Shown here piece after piece: positions 17,852 to 30,102 of a stretch of 64,000 bases of DNA. A program made the translations under genes and the position numbers. Source of the stretch: Planctomycetaceae bacterium (GTDB lineage: Bacteria > Planctomycetota > Planctomycetia > Pirellulales > UBA7805); assembly GCA_902630355.1 (NCBI GenBank), contig CACOUL010000005.1:55184-119183 (forward strand), given 5' to 3'. How positions within the stretch are numbered: the stretch's first letter is position 1; each line of letters opens with the position of its first letter. The notes under the pieces were generated by a model. That model had not been told where the DNA came from. It did not search any database and saw nothing but the letters and a program-made list of their open reading frames with translations.

Positions 17852-20836
17852 TCAAGATAAAGTCAAAACGCCACTCTCTCGATGGAGCGGGTTGCGCTCA
17901 CCTTCCATCAGGCCGTAACTCCAGGCGAGAAGCTTCATCGGGTGGATGGTCGGTTTGCTCGTTCCTTGCTCCATCTGCATTTTACAACAACTGCACTCGG
18001 TCGTCCCAGCGTGGTACTGCGGCTCGCGAACGGCCGAAATCAGATCGAAACCGGCCCGCAGGCTACTGCGGTAATTTTTCCGGGACAGGCCATAGGTACC
18101 GGCCATTCCGGAACACCCCTTCTCGGCACGCGCTACAGAGATTCCGGGAATCAACTTCAGGAGATTCTCTCCCGGCGACCCCACCTCCAGGCTCCGCAGG
18201 TGACACGGTTGATGATAAATCAACTGAGTCGGCATTGGATTCAAATCGAGCCTCATCTCACCCGCCTGATGCATTCTCCAGAGATAGGAACAACTCTCGC
18301 TCGTATGTTTGGCCACCAACTCCGCCTCCTCTCCACCGAGCAGGTTCGGATACTCATGGATCAGGCAACTGGCCGCCGCCGGTTCGCTGGTGACAATCGT
18401 ATACCCCTGATAAATCCGTTCGATGAGCAGTTCCACGTTGTAACGCGCGATCTTTTTCGCCAGATCGACCGCACCGAGCGAAACGGCCGCCATGCCCGAC
18501 TGCATTTGGCGAGGGTCGACCAGAACGGAAACGCCGTTGTGTGTCAGCACGTTGACGGTCGCTTCGGCCAGCGCTGTGTCGTGATAGTTGGCAAACAGAT
18601 CGACGAAATAGAGAACCTTGGGGCCATCTGTTTTCTGGGGCCGGGTCCATTTCTTCCGTGCCGCGACTTTAAGAAAATTTTGCCGGGCGAAGCGAGGAAG
18701 CTTGCGTCCTTGAGCGAGTGAAAATGTTTTTTCGATCAAAAACCGCATTGCCCGATTTGAAAGCATCCAGTTCGCCAACCGGGGAATCCGCGTGCCGACC
18801 GCACCAAAACGATCGAGTCGCGCCAGTGTCCAGTCGAGCGGCCGCATCCCGGTGACCGCCAGGTGCGCCGCTTTCGCCTCGACCATCAATTTTGGAATAT
18901 CGACACTGGCCGGACAATCGATACGGCACTGGTGACAGTTCACACATAAATCGACAACCTCTTTAAAATCCTCCGAGGAAATCGACTCCTCATCGAGCCG
19001 CCCGGTAAGCACACCGCGGAGCAGATTCGCCTTGGCCCGGGGCGATGCCTCCTCGCGGGGCGAAAGCCGGAAGATCGGACACATTCGCACGTCGTCCGAT
19101 TCGCTGCGGCACGCGCCGCAGCCATTGCAATTGCGCGCGGCGTGCGCAATGCCATCCTCATCCCACTGCAACTGCAATTGAAACGTCGGGCCGGTCACCG
19201 GTGCTGCCTCGGCATCCTCGGTCTGGGGGTTCGTCGCCACATCGCGGGCCGCATCAATCGGCACCGTCCCCACAGGTCGCAGCGACCGGGTCAGGGTTTC
19301 CGCCTCGGTGACAATTTTTCCCGGATTGAGGATATTCTCCGGATCAAAGATCTGCTTCAGCTCCCGGAACGTTTCGTAGAGCGGGCCTACCTGCTGCCGG
19401 ACAAACTGACTGCGACTCAGGCCATCTCCATGCTCACCGCTGATCGATCCACCCCGACGGAGCACTTCGGCATACACTTCATCGGCAAGGCGTTCCATAT
19501 CCTCGACATCGGCACGCGACGCAAGGTCGAGCAGCGGCCGGATATGGAGTTGTCCGTGCCCGGCGTGCGCAAAGATCGAGGCCGTGACACCGTGGCGACG
19601 CAAAATCTCAAAGAGATGGTTCAAAAATTCGGGTAACTGATCCGGGGCAATCGCCACATCCTCAATGAAGGGCAGGGGACGACTCGACCCCTTCAGGCGA
19701 TAGAGCGTCGGCACCACTTTGCGGGCCAACTCCCAGTAAATGGCAACATCCTCCGGATCGGTGGTCGTGCGGGCTCCGATCGGTGGCTGCTTGCCCGCCT
19801 TGCACCGCGAGAGAACCGCTTCGAGTTTCTGTGCTGCCGCAGCCGAGGTATCTGCTTCTACCTCCACGAGCAGCACCGCCTCGGTTTCGGGAGGAATCAG
19901 CAAATCGAAGCGAAGGTCGTGTTCGCGGGCGAGCGAAAGGTGCCTTCGATCGATCAGATCACACGCAGTAACGCTCTCCATACGCACGTCCATCACCGCT
20001 CGGGCCGCCGTCTGCAATCGATCGAAGAGCAGCAGGGCCACACCGCGGGTCGCCGGCAGCGGCTCAGTCGCCAGCGTCGCTTCGGTAATCAAACCGAGCG
20101 TCCCCTCGGAGCCGACAAACAGTCGGGCCATATCGATCGTATCATCGCTCAGAAGATCGTGCAGTTGATACCCGGAACGATCGAGCAAACTGGATCGCTT
20201 GGCCGCTTCAATTTTTTCGGCATCGCGGCGGAGCAGTGCAGCGACCCGCTCAACGAGCTGGCGCCTCCGCGTTTGCGGATCGGCCTTCCACTGGAGAGGT
20301 TCGCGCGAAAAATCGACGAGCGATCCATCGGCAAGGACCACGCGAACCGAGCGAAGGTAACGGCGCGCCGAACCGTAGCGGAGGAAGTGACTGCCCGAGG
20401 CATCGATGGCCAGCACACTGCCCATCGTCGTCACCGAACTCATCGCAGGGTCGGGGCCGAATATCCGTCCACTCGCCGCGAGCGTGCGATTGAGATTCGC
20501 GTGCACGAGGCCCGGTTGAACGGTAGCCGTATGTTTGGTCACCCGCAACAGGCGGTTCATGTAGCGGGAAAAATCGATAACGATCCCATCCCCGAGCGAT
20601 TCGCCGGCCAGTCCGGTTCCTGCGCCTCGGGCGCGGAGCGGAATTTGGTGCTCCGCTGCATAGCTGACGCAGGCAACGACATCGGCCAGATGTCGGGGGC
20701 GAACGACCGCCTGCGGACGAATCTCGTAGACGCTGGCGTCCGACGCATAGAGTTGCAAAAACAGATCATCGCAGAGGACATCGCCGGCAAGCAGTCCGCG
20801 CAAATCTTCCTGAATGCGTACTTGTTCCTGATCCAT
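17852..20836 (-). CDS. FAD-linked oxidase fused to Fe-S and CCG-type reductase domains
   Basis: A 994-residue fusion resembling D-lactate/2-hydroxyacid dehydrogenases of the YdiJ type. Domain order: FAD-binding PCMH domain (RPRHLADVVACVSYAAEH, RARGAGTGLAGES, MSSVTTMGSVLAIDASG), FAD-oxidase C domain ending GLSRSQFVRQQVG and DPENILNPGKI (to residue about 520), two 4Fe-4S sites (CNGCGACRSE..CP and CVNCHQCRIDCP, about 590-680), then two cysteine-rich domains (HQPCHLRS; ECSCCKMQM). The second Cys of the first CCG motif, as in GlpC, is Ser here (GCSGMAGTYG). Substrate unknown, likely a 2-hydroxy acid, with electrons passed to the quinone pool. It starts at the ATG after GGGCCTGAAG. Confidence 0.85.
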   Translation of the reverse strand: MDQEQVRIQEDLRGLLAGDVLCDDLFLQLYASDASVYEIRPQAVVRPRHLADVVACVSYAAEHQIPLRARGAGTGLAGESLGDGIVIDFSRYMNRLLRVTKHTATVQPGLVHANLNRTLAASGRIFGPDPAMSSVTTMGSVLAIDASGSHFLRYGSARRYLRSVRVVLADGSLVDFSREPLQWKADPQTRRRQLVERVAALLRRDAEKIEAAKRSSLLDRSGYQLHDLLSDDTIDMARLFVGSEGTLGLITEATLATEPLPATRGVALLLFDRLQTAARAVMDVRMESVTACDLIDRRHLSLAREHDLRFDLLIPPETEAVLLVEVEADTSAAAAQKLEAVLSRCKAGKQPPIGARTTTDPEDVAIYWELARKVVPTLYRLKGSSRPLPFIEDVAIAPDQLPEFLNHLFEILRRHGVTASIFAHAGHGQLHIRPLLDLASRADVEDMERLADEVYAEVLRRGGSISGEHGDGLSRSQFVRQQVGPLYETFRELKQIFDPENILNPGKIVTEAETLTRSLRPVGTVPIDAARDVATNPQTEDAEAAPVTGPTFQLQLQWDEDGIAHAARNCNGCGACRSESDDVRMCPIFRLSPREEASPRAKANLLRGVLTGRLDEESISSEDFKEVVDLCVNCHQCRIDCPASVDIPKLMVEAKAAHLAVTGMRPLDWTLARLDRFGAVGTRIPRLANWMLSNRAMRFLIEKTFSLAQGRKLPRFARQNFLKVAARKKWTRPQKTDGPKVLYFVDLFANYHDTALAEATVNVLTHNGVSVLVDPRQMQSGMAAVSLGAVDLAKKIARYNVELLIERIYQGYTIVTSEPAAASCLIHEYPNLLGGEEAELVAKHTSESCSYLWRMHQAGEMRLDLNPMPTQLIYHQPCHLRSLEVGSPGENLLKLIPGISVARAEKGCSGMAGTYGLSRKNYRSSLRAGFDLISAVREPQYHAGTTECSCCKMQMEQGTSKPTIHPMKLLAWSYGLMEGERNPLHRESGVLTLS

Positions 20837-20838
20837 CT

Positions 20839-21336
20839 TCAGGCCCGCTGGTTTTCGTGGGGACTGGGCCCTTCTTGCGACAGTGCTTCCTCGCGTGCAG
20901 CCTCCTGCCGATAGCGCTCGTGGACCTCCAGATCGAAATCCCCGTGCGAATCCCACTCATCGCAACCGCGATAGTGTGCGCCGCATCGATAACAGACCAC
21001 CGCGTCGCGGACCAGCAGATAAAGCAGCACATCGATGGCCGCAGTCGTGAATAAAATGCCGAATGTCAAGAATACTTGATACCGGAGCCAAGCGATGCAA
21101 CTGGCAAGTGAGCCAATCACAACGATCGCCACGCCCAGGCGTTGGGGAAAATCCTTGCGGATAAACAGATCGTGACTCCGGCAGATCACACAGCGTGCAA
21201 GGCTTTGTTCCCCCACAGAACCGGAGGGGACCTGGCATCTCTGCTCGCAGTGGTCGCATGCCAACTCGGTCGTCTCTTCATCGATCCGGCGACGGCCTAT
21301 TTTTTCACAACTCGGGCAGCGAAAGGTGACTTCCAT
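20839..21336 (-). CDS. Zinc-ribbon protein with two membrane spans
   Basis: A 165-residue protein of unknown function. The N terminus has two CxxC pairs (FRCPSCEKIG and LACDHCEQRC), then another in ARCVICRSHD, making a zinc-ribbon head. Two membrane spans follow (LGVAIVVIGSLASCIAWLRY and FLTFGILFTTAAIDVLLYLL), then a further pair in VVCYRCGAHYRGC and a charged tail. I use the ATG of MEVTFRC; the TATAAT at 21343-21348 lies only 6 nt upstream of it, arguing against a start further out and suggesting a leaderless message. It sits 2 nt from the FAD oxidoreductase start and is probably co-transcribed with it. Confidence 0.7.
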   Translation of the reverse strand: MEVTFRCPSCEKIGRRRIDEETTELACDHCEQRCQVPSGSVGEQSLARCVICRSHDLFIRKDFPQRLGVAIVVIGSLASCIAWLRYQVFLTFGILFTTAAIDVLLYLLVRDAVVCYRCGAHYRGCDEWDSHGDFDLEVHERYRQEAAREEALSQEGPSPHENQRA

Positions 21337-21342
21337 GGCTCT

Positions 21343-21348
21343 ATTATA
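21343..21348 (-). promoter_or_regulatory. Possible -10 box giving a leaderless mRNA
   Basis: The minus strand has a perfect TATAAT at 21348-21343, with six bases (AGAGCC) between it and the ATG at 21336. Start sites usually fall 6-8 nt after the -10 box, so transcription would begin at or next to the A of the start codon. No convincing -35 box is seen at 16-18 nt, which keeps confidence low. Confidence 0.4.
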
Positions 21349-21388
21349 GGGCACTACGGCAACCGTTACAGGGTCAGATGCCGCCCGC

Positions 21389-22159
21389 TCAGAGCGGATA
21401 GGCCGTCGTCACCGAGAGGAGCTGCGACATCAATTCGCCGGTGAAGACCATGACCGCCGCGACGTAAAGGATGCCCGTGGCACTCTGCGTATTGGGGATC
21501 CGCAGCGTCCGCTCAACCATCCAGGCCATCACCAGCGGGGCGACGAGTCCGGTGAGCCAGCGGAGTACCACAAACCACGGCGCGGGAAGCGGTCCGGCCG
21601 AAAGCATCGCGACCAGGCCCGCGCCGCAGATGCCGATCCGCAAACCGATGGCGACGACCATCAGCGCCAAAAGTCGACGCAGCGGTGCCATCTGCATGGT
21701 CGGCGTGTTGAGATACCAGTGCCCCAAGAGCATGGCGCCCACCGTCGCCCCCAACAGCAGTCCGCCGGTCGGCCCGTCGCAGATCCAGAGCACTCGTCCC
21801 AACGTGGTATTCGACGCATTGGTCGAAAGCGTGCCCGACACATCGCTAAAAAGTATTTGCTGCCGGGTCAACAGACTGAGCAACGTCACGAGCGAGAGTA
21901 ACCCGAGGCTCACGCGGCCGACCCGGGTTGCTTGGTATAGATAGCAAACCGACCCGGCATAACTGAGCACCGCAGCGCCCACCGCAAGGCCGCCGGCCAG
22001 CGTGCCGAATACGAGCAGGAATGCGAGAACCGAAATCCCGAGGACCACATACAGGTGATTGCGAAAGAAACCCGCAGTGACTTGTGCCGGTGATGTGACG
22101 AACATCGCAAAGCTCAAGCCGAAGGCGAGTCGCATCAAGAACTCGAAAAGAGTCGCCAC
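21389..22159 (-). CDS. Integral membrane protein of unknown function
   Basis: A 256-residue protein with about seven hydrophobic helices, starting at GTG (MATLFEFLMRLAFGLSFAMF). The short polar stretch GHWYLNTPTMQM between helices near residue 145 is the most conserved-looking part, and I recall similar GHWYLN motifs in other bacterial hypothetical membrane proteins. No transport, redox or enzymatic motif is evident. Its start follows the folE stop by 6 nt and its ribosome-binding site overlaps the end of folE, so the two are cotranscribed. Confidence 0.7.
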   Translation of the reverse strand: MATLFEFLMRLAFGLSFAMFVTSPAQVTAGFFRNHLYVVLGISVLAFLLVFGTLAGGLAVGAAVLSYAGSVCYLYQATRVGRVSLGLLSLVTLLSLLTRQQILFSDVSGTLSTNASNTTLGRVLWICDGPTGGLLLGATVGAMLLGHWYLNTPTMQMAPLRRLLALMVVAIGLRIGICGAGLVAMLSAGPLPAPWFVVLRWLTGLVAPLVMAWMVERTLRIPNTQSATGILYVAAVMVFTGELMSQLLSVTTAYPL

Positions 22160-22165
22160 GATTGC

Positions 22166-22819
22166 TCACCGCCGATTGGTGTAGATCAGCGACATAATCT
22201 CAGAGCGACTCGAGGGATTTTTACGGAAGAGCCCCTTCATCGCGGAAGTCACACAGAGTGATCCCGGCTTACGCACTCCGCGAATCGTCATGCACGTGTG
22301 GGTCGCTTCGATAATGACCGCCACGCCCTTGGCATCCAATTCTTCTTCGAGAAGATTGGCAATCGATTCGGTCATCCGCTCCTGTACCTGAGGCCTGCGG
22401 GCGACGATCTCGACGACGCGGGCCAATTTACTCAGCCCCACCACTTTGCCGCTCGGCACGTAGCCGATGTGGGCCTTGCCCGTAAACGGCAGGAGGTGAT
22501 GTTCGCAAGTGCTATTGAAGCTGATATCGCGGACCAGCACCACCTCGTCGTACTCCTCGGTGAAAAACTTCTGCAAATGCGGGCGGGGATCCTCGTGCAG
22601 GCCGGAAAAAACCTCGGCGTACATGCGGGCCACCCGGGCGGGTGTCTCAAGCAACCCTTCGCGGTCGGGGTTTTCTCCCACGGCCCAGAGAATTTCTCGA
22701 ACGGCTCGCTCAATCCGGGCGTGGTCCACGCCTTCGATCGGTGGCGATGTGTCTCGATCGTCGAGTTCCCCCATAAGGCTACCTTCGAGTGGTGGATCGA
22801 CTTCTTTTCCAATCGACAT
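22166..22819 (-). CDS. folE: GTP cyclohydrolase I
   Basis: Converts GTP to 7,8-dihydroneopterin triphosphate, the entry to folate (and queuosine) synthesis. Zinc ligands are present in [18 protein letters not shown] (Cys and His) and [16 protein letters not shown] (Cys). Other family segments are [40 protein letters not shown] and EATHTCM. The start at 22819 is supported by GGAG 9 nt upstream; an extra in-frame stretch to 22879 lacks support. Decameric in the family. In this organism it may also supply the queuosine pathway, whose queC and queE lie about 9 kb away. Confidence 0.95.
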   Translation of the reverse strand: MSIGKEVDPPLEGSLMGELDDRDTSPPIEGVDHARIERAVREILWAVGENPDREGLLETPARVARMYAEVFSGLHEDPRPHLQKFFTEEYDEVVLVRDISFNSTCEHHLLPFTGKAHIGYVPSGKVVGLSKLARVVEIVARRPQVQERMTESIANLLEEELDAKGVAVIIEATHTCMTIRGVRKPGSLCVTSAMKGLFRKNPSSRSEIMSLIYTNRR

Positions 22820-22929
22820 CTGACGTGACTCCCAGTCTATTCTTATGCGTGAACGCTGCGCAGCGGACGAGACGCACAATCGATCCTAAGTTCCGCAGCA
22901 GAGGCGGTCAAGATGCAGAGGACGAGCAG

Positions 22930-23619
22930 CTAATTGTCACTAAACCCGGGCGGAAATGATCCGGCAGGCACGAGCGTTCGCGGTGGCCGCATCGCAGGCT
23001 CGCAAAGCGACTGCTGCAACATGGCGGCCCGGTGCTCAACGTCGGTCTCTGCAAGCAGATCGATCTTCAGTTGATTGTCGATCGGGAGCGTGTGCGCAAT
23101 GAGGTCTGTGAGCACACGCAACGGAAGCTCGTGATCGAGCAGGCCATCGAGACAACTCAAATCTTCCACCTCGGTCGAGAGATGTTTCTTGAAGGCGCCG
23201 AGCAACCGTTCACGCATCCGCTCGACTTGCGCATCGTTCGCCATCACATCCTGCTCGTTGAGTCGGCATGCTTCGGCCTGACGATAGGCCTCCCACGCGG
23301 GGAGCTCCGAAACCAGCCGAATGCGGGCCACCCCGATGACCAGCAGATTCGAACAGCCATCGGCTAACGTTTGATGCGAGACGACCTTGGTCAAACAGGC
23401 AACCGGCTCAAGTGGGGCAGGCCCCTCACTCGGCTGATGCTCCGCTGCGAGGACCGGCATCGCAATCAGAGAATCGTCTGCCAAAGCGTCTGCGAGCAGG
23501 GCACGGTACCGCGGCTCAAAAATATGTAGCGGCTGCATGACGTGCGGAAACATCACAAGCCCGGGCACGGGGAACAATCGCACGGTACCGCCCTGGGGCT
23601 GAAATGACCAATCATTCAT
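22930..23619 (-). CDS. LON substrate-binding-domain protein
   Basis: A 229-residue protein made of the N-terminal (substrate-binding) domain of Lon protease without ATPase or protease parts. The typical opening VRLFPVPGLVMFPHVMQPLHIFEPRYRALLADAL is clear, followed by LLVIGVARIRLV. Stand-alone LON-domain proteins are widespread, but their role is not settled; peptide or substrate recognition is assumed. The start at 23619 has GGGAG about 7 nt upstream. The DUF309 gene lies upstream on the same strand with a 62-nt gap. Confidence 0.85.
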   Translation of the reverse strand: MNDWSFQPQGGTVRLFPVPGLVMFPHVMQPLHIFEPRYRALLADALADDSLIAMPVLAAEHQPSEGPAPLEPVACLTKVVSHQTLADGCSNLLVIGVARIRLVSELPAWEAYRQAEACRLNEQDVMANDAQVERMRERLLGAFKKHLSTEVEDLSCLDGLLDHELPLRVLTDLIAHTLPIDNQLKIDLLAETDVEHRAAMLQQSLCEPAMRPPRTLVPAGSFPPGFSDN

Positions 23620-23681
23620 CGTCCTTCTCCCGTCGTCTCCTCGTTGACGGCCGTGCCACCGGTGCGGCCTGCCTGGGGTAC

Positions 23682-24098
23682 TCACTCTTCTGCTGAAGCT
23701 GCCCTCGCTGTCGCCAATGCCTCTTCGTCCAAGTGAATCTCGGGAATCAACTCCGGATCCAGATCCACACGCGGAAATTCCTCACTCGCCGCCAATACCC
23801 CTCCAAAGCACTCTTCCATCTCCACAAACAATAAATCGACGTCGCAGCCCAAATGCTTTGGCCTGAAGGGATCGAGATAGGCCCGCGAGCTGTTGTAGAG
23901 TTTTTTCGCCCCCCGAATGTTGCCGTTGCCGAAATGGTGCAGGGCAACCGCCACCTGAATCAATCCTTGGTAAAACGTTCGATCCTTCCCGCGATACTCG
24001 CTCCACAGCTCTTCCCACACGTCGTGGGCCTCAAAAAACTCGCATTCATTAAACAGTTCGATGCCCGCTCGATACTGCGTGTCGATCGATTCGCTCAT
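23682..24098 (-). CDS. DUF309-family protein
   Basis: A 138-residue all-helical protein. The family signature is present: FNECEFFEAHDVWEELW, followed by FYQGLIQVAVALHHFGNGN and LYNSSRAYL. The His and Glu in FEAHDVWE suggest a metal site, but the function of the family is unknown. Its start has GAGGG 5-9 nt upstream; longer forms begin within the promoter region. A TATAAT at 24149-24144 on this strand could be its -10 box. It precedes the LON-domain gene on the same strand. Confidence 0.85.
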   Translation of the reverse strand: MSESIDTQYRAGIELFNECEFFEAHDVWEELWSEYRGKDRTFYQGLIQVAVALHHFGNGNIRGAKKLYNSSRAYLDPFRPKHLGCDVDLLFVEMEECFGGVLAASEEFPRVDLDPELIPEIHLDEEALATARAASAEE

Positions 24099-24246
24099 GC
24101 TTGCCCTCAACGGAAACTGGCACCACGCTCTTGGTCTCGGGCGATTATAAACGTCAACCAACCCGCAGGCCAGTCAATCCTCTCTACGGACCGTGTGCCG
24201 ATTTGGTTGTTGCCTGGGACTTGGTGAATTTCACCATAGAAATTCC

Positions 24247-24276
24247 TTGACAACCCACTGCTTGCTACGCCAGAAT
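24247..24276 (+). promoter_or_regulatory. Probable sigma70-type promoter of nth
   Basis: A perfect TTGACA (24247-24252) is followed after 18 nt by CAGAAT (24271-24276), matching four of six -10 positions. The start site would be near 24283. The 316-nt interval 24099-24414 between DUF309 and nth holds this promoter and, on the other strand, the TATAAT at 24149-24144; nothing else is seen in it apart from an uninformative open frame upstream of nth. Confidence 0.5.
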
Positions 24277-24414
24277 GGGGCCGCAGGGTGCGGGCAAAAA
24301 AATTATTTTTCGCTCCGCCCGCCGGACAGCGGGGCACGATTCTCCGGGGACGAGGCAGCGGACAGAAATCAACGATCCACAGATACGCATACGCTGAGAG
24401 GACTCCCCGTCGCC

Positions 24415-25080
24415 GTGGTCGTCCGCACGAGAGAAACGAAAAGTGAAGCGAAACGCTACGCAGCCCGCGTGGCGAGGGCCCTGACGGCCGAATATCCCGT
24501 TGTCCACTGCTCGCTTCGTTTCGATTCGCCCCTGCAATTGCTTGTGGCGACAATCCTTTCGGCGCAGTGCACCGATGAGCGGGTCAATCAGGTGACCGAG
24601 CAACTCTTTGCCCAGTATCCCACTGCAGAAGATCTGGCGACCGTGCGCCTTCCGACCCTCGAGAAGCTCATCCGCAGCACCGGCTTCTTTCGCAACAAGG
24701 CAAAAAACATCAAGGCCTGTTGTCAGACACTTGTGGAACAGTACGATGGGCAAGTCCCCCGCACGCTGGACGAGCTGGTGCCGCTGCCGGGCGTGGGACG
24801 CAAGACGGCGAACGTCGTTTTGGGCAATGCCTTTGGCATCGCAAGCGGCGTGGTGGTCGACACCCACGTCACGCGGATTTGCGGCCGATTGGGTATCGTC
24901 GCAACGAAAGACGCGGTGAAGATCGAAAAAAAACTGAACGAGCTTCTCCCGCGTAAGGAATGGATCGACTTTTCGCATCGGTGCATCCAACATGGACGAC
25001 GGATATGCTCGGCGCGAACGAAACCGCGATGCGATGAATGCAGGATGCAAGGGTTTTGCCCGCGAGTGGGTGTCAGTTGA
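24415..25080 (+). CDS. nth: Endonuclease III, DNA glycosylase/AP lyase
   Basis: Removes oxidised pyrimidines and nicks the abasic site. Helix-hairpin-helix LVPLPGVGRKTANVVLG includes the catalytic lysine; the catalytic aspartate is in GVVVDTHVTRI; LLVATILSAQCTDERVN is the substrate-pocket helix. The 4Fe-4S cysteines are at the C terminus with spacing C-x7-C-x2-C-x5-C (one residue more than in E. coli). The frame is open 74 codons further upstream, but those residues are not Nth-like; I start at the GTG that gives 221 residues, close to the family's 210-220. The true start is uncertain. Confidence 0.9.
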   Translation: MVVRTRETKSEAKRYAARVARALTAEYPVVHCSLRFDSPLQLLVATILSAQCTDERVNQVTEQLFAQYPTAEDLATVRLPTLEKLIRSTGFFRNKAKNIKACCQTLVEQYDGQVPRTLDELVPLPGVGRKTANVVLGNAFGIASGVVVDTHVTRICGRLGIVATKDAVKIEKKLNELLPRKEWIDFSHRCIQHGRRICSARTKPRCDECRMQGFCPRVGVS

Positions 25081-25196
25081 GAGGGGAAATGTAGTCAGGA
25101 GGAAATTGAGAGCAGGCTAAGTGAAAGTCAGAGGCCGATTTATCGGCCCCAGCGGTTAACGAGTGCAGTCAACGCCTTACGGAGCGAGGAAGCGAC

Positions 25197-25775
25197 ATGA
25201 TTCTTTCCGGCTTACAGATCGAGAGTCGTCTGGATGACGACATCGTGATCGACCCTTACGACCCGCAACAGCTGAACCCCAACAGCGTCAACCTCACGCT
25301 GCACGACGAGTTGATGACCTACGAAGAGGTGGTTCTCGATATGCGCAAAGCCAATCGAGTCCGCCGCGTGGAAATCCCGGCGGAGGGCTACGTCCTCAAT
25401 CCCAATCAGCTCTATTTGGCGCGGACCGTCGAGCGCACCGAAACTCACAACCTGGTCCCGATGATCGAAGGTCGCAGCAGCATTGCCCGCCTCGGTATCT
25501 TTATCCACGCCGCTGGCGGGTTTGGAGACGTGGGCTTTTGCGGACACTGGACGCTGCAGATGTTTGCCGTGCAGCCGGTACGAATTTATCCGGGCATCCC
25601 GATCTGCCAGATTTTCTATCACGAAATCACCGGAGAGTTTCTCGAGTATTCGAGCAACAAATATCAGCACAATCGCGACATCCAGCCCTCGCTGTTGTTC
25701 AAGGAACTCAACCCGGACGCCGAAGACGACGCCCAACTCGAACTCCAGTTCGGACTCGAGCGGTCGCACAGCTAG
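25197..25775 (+). CDS. dcd: dCTP deaminase-family protein with altered catalytic residue
   Basis: A 192-residue protein of the Dcd/dUTPase trimeric fold. The signature EGRSSIARLGIFIHAAGGFGD (start at residue 91) and the LNPNSVNLTLHDEL segment are typical. The family's catalytic Glu in the following FxGxxTLE strand is Gln here (GFCGHWTLQMF, Gln121), confirmed by codon CAG. In E. coli Dcd that Glu (E138) is needed for deamination, so this protein may be inactive, have another mechanism or act as a nucleotide-binding regulator or dUTPase-like enzyme. GAGGAAG precedes the ATG. It lies between nth and acnA as a single gene. Confidence 0.85.
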   Translation: MILSGLQIESRLDDDIVIDPYDPQQLNPNSVNLTLHDELMTYEEVVLDMRKANRVRRVEIPAEGYVLNPNQLYLARTVERTETHNLVPMIEGRSSIARLGIFIHAAGGFGDVGFCGHWTLQMFAVQPVRIYPGIPICQIFYHEITGEFLEYSSNKYQHNRDIQPSLLFKELNPDAEDDAQLELQFGLERSHS

Positions 25776-25888
25776 AGCGGCAGCCGTTAAAACGGCGAGC
25801 GGGAGTCCCGGTGGCCCTGCGGAGGCCCATGCGATAAAATTACGCCTCCCGGGCATGCGAGGCAGCTCCCACCCCCCTGAGGCCACCG

Positions 25889-28591
<2,703 letters not shown>

Positions 28592-28594
28592 CGC

Positions 28595-29071
28595 TCAGTC
28601 GATCACGCGTTCCATCACTCCATCGAGTCGCGCAAGGGCCTCGGCCGGCTCGAGATTAAAGAGGACCCGCCCCTGCGTATTCCACCACCTGCCCTCCAGG
28701 TGAAAGAGGGCGGTGGCCGCCCGTAAGTTACCCACCGCTTCGACTTCTTCCATGCCGCCCCCTTCGATTGCCTCGAAGCTGATGGTCGCAGCGACCAGAG
28801 CGAGCAGGTGTCCGCGATCGCGGTCGCGGGCAAAACAGACCTCATCCTCAAAGTCGATATCGGTCCACCGCAGCCCACGCGGTTTGCCGCTGGCGGCGGC
28901 GAGATCGAAAAAGCGGGCTTCAAGTCGTTCGCGCTGCTCCCGGAACCGTTTGCGTGCGCGGCGGCGATGTTGTATCGTCCAGAGCTTGATGACAATGCGT
29001 ATGGCGACTGCCAATACGAATGCCACCACCACGGCAATGCCCGTCCATTGACCCGCATCGAGATCCCACAT
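28595..29071 (-). CDS. Conserved single-span membrane protein, unknown function
   Basis: A 158-residue protein beginning MWDLDAGQWTGIAVVVAFVLAV, i.e. a single N-terminal membrane span followed by a basic segment (RRRARKRFREQRERLEARFF). The soluble C-terminal domain has GLRWTDIDFEDEVCFARDRD and EAVGNLRAATALFHLEGRWW. I believe close relatives are common in Planctomycetota, but the function is unknown. The frame extends to 29206, but upstream residues are basic and irregular, and the start at MWDLD puts the span at the N terminus. It converges on acnA with 3 nt between the stops. Confidence 0.7.
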   Translation of the reverse strand: MWDLDAGQWTGIAVVVAFVLAVAIRIVIKLWTIQHRRRARKRFREQRERLEARFFDLAAASGKPRGLRWTDIDFEDEVCFARDRDRGHLLALVAATISFEAIEGGGMEEVEAVGNLRAATALFHLEGRWWNTQGRVLFNLEPAEALARLDGVMERVID

Positions 29072-29232
29072 TGGCCGACTCCTTTCCAGTGATAAACCGC
29101 GCCGGGAAAAGCCCGCGCCCGCATGCACCGCCCTGCATTGTACCGCACACCAATCTTCCTTCAAGCATTTTGACGGCCTGTCTCTCGAATTCAACCACGC
29201 TAGCAACCCGAACTCTGCAAGGGATTTAGACC

Positions 29233-30090
<858 letters not shown>

Positions 30091-30102
30091 TTGGCGAGCT
30101 GT

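Noticed and set aside
25197..25775. A dUTPase instead of a dCTP deaminase
   Set aside because: The EGRSSxARLG motif and the overall length fit Dcd better, and the typical dUTPase C-terminal glycine-rich motif is absent.
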